A DNA stretch of 57,895 nucleotides from Chloroflexota bacterium (GTDB taxonomy: Bacteria > Chloroflexota > Limnocylindria > P2-11E). The stretch spans positions 1 to 57,895 of the forward strand of contig VBFY01000064.1 in assembly GCA_005889405.1 (NCBI GenBank), written 5' to 3'. The notes below the pieces were generated by a model. The model saw only the letters and a list, made by a program, of their open reading frames with translations, was not told the origin of the DNA and did no database searches. Of this stretch, positions 51,975-57,895 are shown in pieces (the first letter of the stretch is position 1; every line of letters begins with the position of its first letter). The translations under genes and the position numbers were made by a program.

Positions 51975-53301
51975 CATCCGCGTCCGGTTCTGGGGAACGC
52001 GCGGCTCGATCTCCGCCGCCGGCCCCGAGACGCTTCGCTACGGCGGTAACACGCCCTGCGTCGAGGTCACGACCGACGACGGCACGCTCCTCGTCTTCGA
52101 CTGCGGCACCGGCGCGCGGAAGCTCGGGCTCGCGCTCGCGAGCAAAGGACCGGTGCGGCTCCATCTGCTGCTCTCCCACACGCACGCGGACCACATCCAG
52201 GGTCTCCCGTTCTTCCTCCCCGCGTTCACTCCCGGCAGCCACATCACGGTCTATGGGCCGTCCGGGATGGACCGCGGGCTCACGACGGCGGTCGCCGGAA
52301 CGATGGACTACGCGTACTTTCCCGTGCCCCTCAAGTCGCTTCCCGCCCAGGTGGACTTCGTCGAGCTCGGCGAGACAGAGTTCTCGATCGGCGGCATCAA
52401 GCTCCGCACCCAATTCTTAAATCACACCTCGCCGTGCATCGGCTACCGCGTGACCGCGGGCTCGGCCGCGCTCGTGTATGCGACCGATCACGAGGCCCAC
52501 AGCACGCCGCACTGGCGGGCCGATCGCGGGCCGGACGTCTTCGATCCGGCGCTCCTCGCGCACAACGGCGACACGCGGCACGCCGCGTTCCTGACCGCCG
52601 CGGATGTGGTCATCCACGACGCGCAGTACGGGACCGCCGATTACCCGAACAAGGCGGGCTGGGGCCACAGCACCGTCGAGTACGCCGTCGACATCGCAGT
52701 CGCCGCGCGCGCGAAGACCCTCGTGCTGTTCCATCACGACCCAGACCGCGACGACGGTGGTGTCGACGACCTGACCGCGGTGGCCGCGAGCCGCGTCGTG
52801 GCGTCGAAGCGACCCCTTCGCGTCGTCGCCGCGGCGGAAGGCGAAGAGCTCGTCCTCGCGGAGGGACCGCATGCGCGTACGACCGACGTCGAGCCCGCCC
52901 CAGCTGCGATGCCCGAACGCGCGCGCATCCTCGTCGCCGACGACGATGTCGCGCTCGTGCGCATCCTCGAGGCCGTCCTCCGCGTCGACGGTTATGACGT
53001 CGATGTCGCGTTCGACGGTGAGGAGATGCTGAGCAAGGCGGCGCTTGCCGCGTACGACCTCGTCCTCGTCGACATCCAGATGCCGAACTTGGATGGCCTC
53101 TCCGCGTGCAGACGACTTCGAGCGCTCGACGGCTACCGCGAGACGCCGTTCGTCGTGCTGACCGCGCGGACGCGGCAGGATGACATGTCCGCGGCCTTCG
53201 ATGCCGGCATCACCGACTACATCCGCAAACCGTTCGCCTTGCCGCAGGTGCGCGCCCGCGTACGCTCGTGGCTCGCGCGCGGCGCCGCGCGTCAGGTGTG
53301 A
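51934..53301 (+). CDS. metallo-beta-lactamase-fold hydrolase fused to a receiver domain
   Basis: About 455 residues. The N-terminal domain begins RVRFWGTRGSISAAG and has the metal motif SHTHADHIQG (His82, His84, Asp86, His87), later NHTSPCIGY, ATDHEAHS and FHHDPDRDD; it resembles PhnP or class II cAMP phosphodiesterase types. The last ~115 residues are a receiver (RILVADDDVALVR, LVLVDIQMPNLDG, DYIRKPF). No good start exists; TTG 51934, 41 bases inside the previous gene, is chosen. The fusion and the tight linkage suggest phospho-controlled hydrolysis. Confidence 0.88.
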   Translation: MPRGSPSWLRWDADIRVRFWGTRGSISAAGPETLRYGGNTPCVEVTTDDGTLLVFDCGTGARKLGLALASKGPVRLHLLLSHTHADHIQGLPFFLPAFTPGSHITVYGPSGMDRGLTTAVAGTMDYAYFPVPLKSLPAQVDFVELGETEFSIGGIKLRTQFLNHTSPCIGYRVTAGSAALVYATDHEAHSTPHWRADRGPDVFDPALLAHNGDTRHAAFLTAADVVIHDAQYGTADYPNKAGWGHSTVEYAVDIAVAARAKTLVLFHHDPDRDDGGVDDLTAVAASRVVASKRPLRVVAAAEGEELVLAEGPHARTTDVEPAPAAMPERARILVADDDVALVRILEAVLRVDGYDVDVAFDGEEMLSKAALAAYDLVLVDIQMPNLDGLSACRRLRALDGYRETPFVVLTARTRQDDMSAAFDAGITDYIRKPFALPQVRARVRSWLARGAARQV

Positions 53302-53355
53302 GCCCGAAGTCGACCTCGACCGTATATCCGTCGAAAAGCGCACAAGGGGAAGACC

Positions 53356-54339
53356 GTGGGTGAGTTGAACGAGACCCAGCGCTATCTCATCGACGAGCAC
53401 ATCGAGGAATATCAAGAAGGGTTGATCCCGAGGCGCGAGCTGTTGCGCAGGGTGACACTCATCTCCGGCAGCGCCGCGCTTGCGGCCGTGATCGTCGCAG
53501 CGTGCGGACCGGTGACACCCGCGAGCTCGGGCCCGGCGACACCGACCGTCGCGACAGCGAGCAGCAGTCCCGCGCCGACGATCGGACCCTACGCCACGCC
53601 GCCCGCGCAGGCGACGACCGACGGCGTCACCGTCAGGCCCGATGACCCACGCATCACCATCTCGAAGCCAGATGTCAAAGGACCGGATGGCGCGTCGCTC
53701 CTGGCGTACATGGCGCGTCCGGCGGGCACGGCAAGAGTTCCGGGGATGATCGTGATCCACGAGAACCGCGGCCAGACGCCGCACATCCAGGATGTCGTGC
53801 GCCGCACCGCGACAGCGGGATTCGCCGCGATCAACATCGACCTCGTCGCGCGCGCAGGCGGCTATGAGAAGCTCACCGACCAGGCCGCGTACAACGCGGA
53901 GCTCGGCAGGCTCACGCTGGCGGGAAAGCTCGCGGACCACAGCGCCACGCTCAATTACCTCAAAGCGCAATCGACTGGGGCAGTCGGCGTGGTCGGCTTC
54001 TGCTTCGGAGGTGGCGAGGTGTGGAGCATCCTCGCCGGCGGCGTCGACGTGAAGGCCGCGGTGCCGTTCTACGGGCCACAGCCGACGAACTTCGCCGACA
54101 TCGCGAAGACGAAGGCAGCCACGTCGGCGGTGTACGCCGAGCTCGACACGCGTATCACGGCCACGGCGCCGCAGATGGAGGACGCGCTCAAGAAGGCCGG
54201 CGTCCCATATCAGATCACCGTCTATCCCGGCGTGAACCATGCGTTCCACAACGACACCGGCGGGACGCGGTACGACGCTGTGCAGGCGGCCAAGGCGTGG
54301 GTCGCGACGATCGAGTGGTTCCGGAAGTACCTCGCCTAG
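53356..54339 (+). CDS. Tat-exported lipoprotein, dienelactone hydrolase family
   Basis: 327 residues. The N-terminus has a twin-arginine motif (PRRELLRRVTL) and a lipobox IVAAC near residue 50, then a Thr/Ser/Pro linker, which fits a Tat lipoprotein. The alpha/beta-hydrolase core has nucleophile Cys216 in GFCFGGGE, Glu in IHENRG and His295 in NHAFHND, as in carboxymethylenebutenolidase. GTG 53356 follows AAGGGGAAG. Substrate unknown. Confidence 0.9.
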   Translation: MGELNETQRYLIDEHIEEYQEGLIPRRELLRRVTLISGSAALAAVIVAACGPVTPASSGPATPTVATASSSPAPTIGPYATPPAQATTDGVTVRPDDPRITISKPDVKGPDGASLLAYMARPAGTARVPGMIVIHENRGQTPHIQDVVRRTATAGFAAINIDLVARAGGYEKLTDQAAYNAELGRLTLAGKLADHSATLNYLKAQSTGAVGVVGFCFGGGEVWSILAGGVDVKAAVPFYGPQPTNFADIAKTKAATSAVYAELDTRITATAPQMEDALKKAGVPYQITVYPGVNHAFHNDTGGTRYDAVQAAKAWVATIEWFRKYLA

Positions 54340-54348
54340 ACCGCGCCG

Positions 54349-54753
54349 TTACCGCCAGAGCGTGACGATCGCGGCCATCACGACCTGTATCACAACGTCG
54401 TGCACGTTGGTGATGAGCCACGCGTTCCACGGTCGGCCCTGGAAGGCGACCTGCGCTCCACTGAGGGTGGCCATGAAACCGAGCCACGCAACAACGCCGA
54501 GCATGATCCCGTCCGTGATCGACGCCGCACCCAGGTTCAGAGACAGCAACGCGAGGACCCAAGCGTTCACCAGCGCGACGACGACACCGATCACCAGCTG
54601 AGCGGGGCCCGGACGCCCGACCGGGGTGGATCCCATCAGGCGGGCCAATCGATCGCCCAGCCCGGCGAGCCCGTAGTACACGATCCCGATGACCACCGCC
54701 GCGATGGCGGCCACGATGACGGCGAGGTAATTGACCGCGAAGTTCACGGCCAC
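54349..54753 (-). CDS. DUF1761-type small membrane protein
   Basis: 134 residues with four hydrophobic segments (about 6-32, 52-72, 78-98 and 110-130) and the DUF1761 pattern VNYLAVIVAAIAAVVIGIVYY and NAWLITNVHDVVIQ. It follows tig (2 bases after its stop), so it is likely cotranscribed with it. Function unknown. Confidence 0.8.
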   Translation of the reverse strand: MAVNFAVNYLAVIVAAIAAVVIGIVYYGLAGLGDRLARLMGSTPVGRPGPAQLVIGVVVALVNAWVLALLSLNLGAASITDGIMLGVVAWLGFMATLSGAQVAFQGRPWNAWLITNVHDVVIQVVMAAIVTLWR

Positions 54754-54754
54754 G

Positions 54755-56212
54755 TTACTTCTTCAGCATCGCCCGCAGCGCCTCGCGTCCCTCTGGCGTC
54801 GCTTTGGACGTCTCCGGAACGATGATCTTGGGCTCCTCCGGCTTCGGCGCGGCGCCGTGGAAGTTCGTGGCGTCGCCGCCGGCCTTCTTGATCAGCTCAG
54901 CCTCGGCGTCAGGTGACTCGAGCCCGATGAGCTTGTCGACCGTCTTGCGGTTGCGGATCGATCGCGCGAAAGATGCCAGCACCAGCGGATCACGGAGCGC
55001 GCGCGGATCCTGCTGCGCGAGGGGCGTCATCGCGACCTGGGCCGCGAGCTCGTTCGACGACACCGTGATGCCTTCCTTCTTCGCGAGGGCATCGAGAACG
55101 AGGATCGACTTCGCGCGTTTCTCCGCCGCCGGCTTCCACTCGGCGCGGATCTCGTCTTCCGTCTTGCGCGCCTGCAGCAGGAACTGTTCGAAGGTGATCC
55201 CCTGCTCCCGAACGCGGGCCTTGAGATCGGCGACCATGTGGTCGAGCTCGTCGTGCACGATGACCTCGGGCACCTCCACCGTCGCGGTATCGACGGCGTG
55301 CTCGAGCATCTTGTCCGCGGCGGTGTCACGCGCTTCGTGGAACGCGGAATGCGCGAGCTCGTTCTTCACCTCGCGCCGGAGGTCGTTGATGTTCGCGACG
55401 CCCACGGTCTTGGCGAAATCATCGTCGAGGGCGGGCAGGACCTTCTCCGAGACCTGGCTCGCGCGGATGGAGAACGTGCCCTTCTTGCCGCGAAGCTCGT
55501 CCGAAGCGGTGTCGCCAGCGAACTCGAGCTCGGCGGTCTTGCTGTCGCCCGACTTCAGGCCGACGAACGCCTCGCCCAGGCCGGCGATCGACGTCGCGCG
55601 ACCGGCCTCGACGTGCGCATTGCGCGCGAAGGGCGGAAGCTGCCTCCCGTCGACCGTGACGTCGATGTCGACCATGACGATGTCGCCCGTCTTCGCCGGG
55701 CGGTCGACCGGTTGGAGCTGAGCGTGCGACTCACGCATCGCCTCGATGGTCTTGTCGATCTCCTCCGTGCTCGGCGGTGTGGGCTCGATGCTCGCGCCGT
55801 GTGCGGCGTAGTCGCCGAGCGTCACCTCCGGCCGCACCGTGACCGTCGCGGTCCAGCGCACCGGCTTGCCGGGCTCGAGCTGCGTGAGCTCGACCTTGGG
55901 ATCCTCGAGCGGCTCGAGCGCCTCGACCTCGACGATCTCGCGATAGGTCTGGTCGATGAGATCCTCTGCGGCTTCCGCCCACAGGTGCTCTGCGCCGTAG
56001 CTCCGCTCGTACATCGCGCGCGGCGCCTTGCCCGGACGGAAGCCCGGGATCTTGGCCTTCTGGTTGTGACGCTCGAAAACGCGATCGGCCTGACGCGCGA
56101 GCCGCTCGGCGTCGACCTCCACCTCGAGCGAGACCTTCGATCCCGCGTCGCGGCGGATGGTGTGGCGGAACGAGCGTTCGGTGGGCGCAGATGTGGTGAG
56201 AGCGTCGGACAT
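54755..56212 (-). CDS. tig: trigger factor (ribosome-associated chaperone and prolyl isomerase)
   Basis: 485 residues. The ribosome-binding domain has the signature IPGFRPGKAP (normally GFRxGxxP) near residue 55, a central FKBP-type domain (about 175-265: GDIVMVDIDVTVDG) and a long helical C-terminal chaperone region, ending in an acidic-basic tail. Binds near the ribosome exit tunnel. In most bacteria tig precedes clpP-clpX directly; here 6.6 kb of other genes separate them. Confidence 0.95.
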   Translation of the reverse strand: MSDALTTSAPTERSFRHTIRRDAGSKVSLEVEVDAERLARQADRVFERHNQKAKIPGFRPGKAPRAMYERSYGAEHLWAEAAEDLIDQTYREIVEVEALEPLEDPKVELTQLEPGKPVRWTATVTVRPEVTLGDYAAHGASIEPTPPSTEEIDKTIEAMRESHAQLQPVDRPAKTGDIVMVDIDVTVDGRQLPPFARNAHVEAGRATSIAGLGEAFVGLKSGDSKTAELEFAGDTASDELRGKKGTFSIRASQVSEKVLPALDDDFAKTVGVANINDLRREVKNELAHSAFHEARDTAADKMLEHAVDTATVEVPEVIVHDELDHMVADLKARVREQGITFEQFLLQARKTEDEIRAEWKPAAEKRAKSILVLDALAKKEGITVSSNELAAQVAMTPLAQQDPRALRDPLVLASFARSIRNRKTVDKLIGLESPDAEAELIKKAGGDATNFHGAAPKPEEPKIIVPETSKATPEGREALRAMLKK

Positions 56213-56235
56213 GGGGCGGACATAGTGTATTGCGG

Positions 56236-56586
56236 ATGTTCTTCTACGAGGTCCATGAGGGCGACGAAGAGGTCGGCGCCGCGGTCCTGCTCGCCCACGA
56301 AGAACGGATCGAGCCCTTCGAGTTCTTCGAGCTGGTGAAGAAGGCGCGCGCCCTCGTCCTCGACTCCTACGAGGAGGATTCGCTCGCGGAGGCGGTCGCG
56401 AACGAGCTGCAGCGCTCCGCGGGCTTCACTCACGTGACCGACAGCATGCTGGTCGCGTCCGTGAACGTTGACGAGAAGGAGGAGAACACATATCTCCTCA
56501 CAGAGGAGGGCGACACCCGCACGCTCTTCATGTCACGCGAGGAGAACGGCGAGCCGCAGGACGGCGAAGAGGAGGCCGACGACTAA
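56236..56586 (+). CDS. small acidic protein of unknown function
   Basis: 116 residues from ATG 56236; TTG 56230 two codons earlier is possible. Only about 20 bases separate it from the divergent tig start, so the transcript may be leaderless. Motifs such as FFYEVHEGDEEVGAAVLLAHEE and a highly acidic tail (NGEPQDGEEEADD) are visible; I do not recognise the family. Its TAA is overlapped by the start of the next gene (TAATG). Confidence 0.7.
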   Translation: MFFYEVHEGDEEVGAAVLLAHEERIEPFEFFELVKKARALVLDSYEEDSLAEAVANELQRSAGFTHVTDSMLVASVNVDEKEENTYLLTEEGDTRTLFMSREENGEPQDGEEEADD

Positions 56587-57485
56587 TGGAGCGCATCGGC
56601 TTCGTCGGCACCGGCATCATGGGCGGCCCGATGGCCCGCAATGCGCTGAAGACGGGCTTCGCCGTTACGGTCACGAACCGCACGCCCGCCCGCGCGGAGC
56701 CGCTCGCGAAGGACGGCGCCACCGTGGTGAAGACGCCGCGCGAGGTCGCCGAACGATCCGACATCGTCGTCACCATGGTCCCGAACACGCCGGACGTCGA
56801 AGCCGCCGTCTTCGGTCCGGACGGCGTGGCCGCCGGCGCGCGCGACGGGTTGCTTCTCATCGACATGAGCACGATCTCTCCCGCGGCGACGCGTGCGTTC
56901 GCGGAACGCGCCGCGAAGAACCGGCCGCCCTTCCACACGCTCGACGCGCCGGTGTCGGGCGGTGAGATCGGGGCGATCGAAGCGCGCCTGTCGATCATGA
57001 TCGGCGGCGACGCGGCCGATGTGAAGCGCGCGATGCCACTCTTCGAGGCTCTTGGCAAGACCATCGTGCACATCGGCGACCACGGCGCGGGGCAGGCGTG
57101 CAAGCTCGCGAATCAGATCGCGGTCGCGATCAACAACCTCGGCGTATCCGAGGCGCTCGTGTTCGCGGCATCGCAGGGCATCGATCTCGAGAAGACGCGT
57201 CAGGTCATCGCCGGCGGCGCGGGATCGTCGTGGGCGATGCAGAACTACGCGCCGAAGATGCTCGCGGGTGACTTCCGTCCGGGCTTCATGGTCGACCTGC
57301 AACAGAAGGATCTGCGCATCGTCCTCGACAACGCGTCCGCGGATCACATCTCCGTCCCCGGTGCCGCGCTCGTGCACGAGCTCTACAACGCGCTGCAGCG
57401 CGACGGCGGGGGGCGCGAGGGGAACCACGCGCTCATCAAGGTGATCGAGAAGCTCTCGGGGATCGAGGCGCGCGCACGGTCCTGA
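56586..57485 (+). CDS. 3-hydroxyisobutyrate dehydrogenase-family oxidoreductase
   Basis: 299-residue beta-hydroxyacid dehydrogenase. The NAD(P) site is IGFVGTGIMGGPMARNAL, the substrate loop is DAPVSGGEIGA, and the catalytic lysine lies in GAGQACKLANQI. The family includes 3-hydroxyisobutyrate, tartronate-semialdehyde and glyoxylate reductases; the exact member cannot be told. Coupled to the preceding gene by TAATG. Confidence 0.93.
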   Translation: MERIGFVGTGIMGGPMARNALKTGFAVTVTNRTPARAEPLAKDGATVVKTPREVAERSDIVVTMVPNTPDVEAAVFGPDGVAAGARDGLLLIDMSTISPAATRAFAERAAKNRPPFHTLDAPVSGGEIGAIEARLSIMIGGDAADVKRAMPLFEALGKTIVHIGDHGAGQACKLANQIAVAINNLGVSEALVFAASQGIDLEKTRQVIAGGAGSSWAMQNYAPKMLAGDFRPGFMVDLQQKDLRIVLDNASADHISVPGAALVHELYNALQRDGGGREGNHALIKVIEKLSGIEARARS

Positions 57486-57895
57486 CCTTCGACCGCGCCC
57501 TCGCGCGACTCGCGCGCATCAGCGACCTGCGCGCGCCGTGGCGCTGGAGGGGTGTGGACCCGCCCGCGGATGCTGCCTACGCGCTCTTCAACGCGCTCGA
57601 AGAAGAGCAGATGGCCTCCGCAGCGCTCGCGCCGGACGGCGATGAGGCCTCGCGCATCCTGACGCTCGCACAGATCGCTTTCGGTCGGCTGCGCGGTCTG
57701 CTGGCCGGCATCGACGACGAGCTGCTCGACCGCGCTCCTGCCCAGGGCGAGTGGACGCTGCGCGAAACACTCGCCCACGCGATCAGCGTCGAGCGCTCAT
57801 ACCGCGCGAACACGCAGCACGCTCTCGCACGTCGCGAGGACGAGCCCCTGAAGCTGCCGCCGGATCGGCGGCCGCAGCCGGACCCGGCGGACACC
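57482..57895 (+). CDS. DinB/YfiT-like protein, partial, probable CTG start
   Basis: 138 residues to the window edge, open to its end. A four-helix DinB_2-like pattern is visible, with EEEQMASAAL and GEWTLRETLAHAISVERSYR (conserved Trp and His). Such proteins are metal-dependent thiol transferases or damage-induced proteins of unknown substrate. The frame runs from CTG 57482, overlapping the dehydrogenase stop as CTGA; GTG 57554 is the first ordinary start. The C-terminus is missing. Confidence 0.6.
   Translation, partial: MTFDRALARLARISDLRAPWRWRGVDPPADAAYALFNALEEEQMASAALAPDGDEASRILTLAQIAFGRLRGLLAGIDDELLDRAPAQGEWTLRETLAHAISVERSYRANTQHALARREDEPLKLPPDRRPQPDPADT

Overview
The window is gene-dense, very GC-rich chromosomal DNA with 55 protein genes on both strands. 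It has no rRNA, tRNA, CRISPR array, insertion sequence or prophage that I can recognise. Several features together suggest an uncultured high-GC terrestrial bacterium of the Chloroflexota, with an actinobacterium as the less likely alternative. These are a FhaA/FhaB/RodA/PbpA envelope operon, a MoxR-DUF58-transglutaminase operon, a luciferase-like F420-type oxidoreductase, a T-box leader in front of valS, many GT87-type membrane proteins, and no outer-membrane or LPS genes. This placement is inference; no marker gene such as 16S rRNA is present.

Layout. 1-7.8 kb: a MerR regulator with a thiolase cut by the window edge, a membrane protein, an M20-type amidohydrolase with an HD-domain protein, a FliA/SigB-like sigma factor with a strong promoter, a minimal metallopeptidase, a hygromycin-phosphotransferase-like kinase, and ribulose-phosphate epimerase. 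7.9-15.4 kb: a class V aminotransferase plus SerA (serine route), a polyprenyl-type GT2, an F420-type oxidoreductase, a nucleotidyltransferase, an extended SDR and a YbaK deacylase. 15.4-25.4 kb, almost all minus strand: the MoxR/DUF58/TgpA operon and the FmdB/YihY/FhaA/FhaB/RodA/PbpA operon, separated by hairpin-rich DNA. 25.4-28.8 kb: a sugar ABC importer (two permeases and a lipoprotein, no ATPase) ending at a clear terminator. 28.8-30.75 kb: a small accessory stretch of unknown genes. 30.7-35.6 kb: valS with a T-box riboswitch, followed by an atypical metallo-beta-lactamase-fold protein and a quinone reductase. 35.6-39.3 kb: a 1210-residue multi-GAF protein carrying both HD-GYP and GGDEF domains. 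39.3-46.2 kb: a cluster of polytopic glycosyltransferases with a methyltransferase, then a cupin. 46.2-56.2 kb: clpX, clpP and tig on the minus strand, with a plus-strand signalling block (histidine kinase, receiver-MinD/CpaE ATPase, MBL-receiver fusion, lipoprotein hydrolase) lying between clpP and tig. 56.2 kb to the end: an acidic small protein, a 3-hydroxyisobutyrate-dehydrogenase-family enzyme and a partial DinB-like protein.

Genes are packed tightly. At least ten junctions use a 4-base NTGA stop/start overlap; at two of them the only start available at the junction is CTG. The strongest points for follow-up are the signalling block between clpP and tig, the valS T-box, the MerR palindrome, the long palindrome after tgpA, the CTG/ATT start problem, and the HD-GYP/GGDEF fusion.
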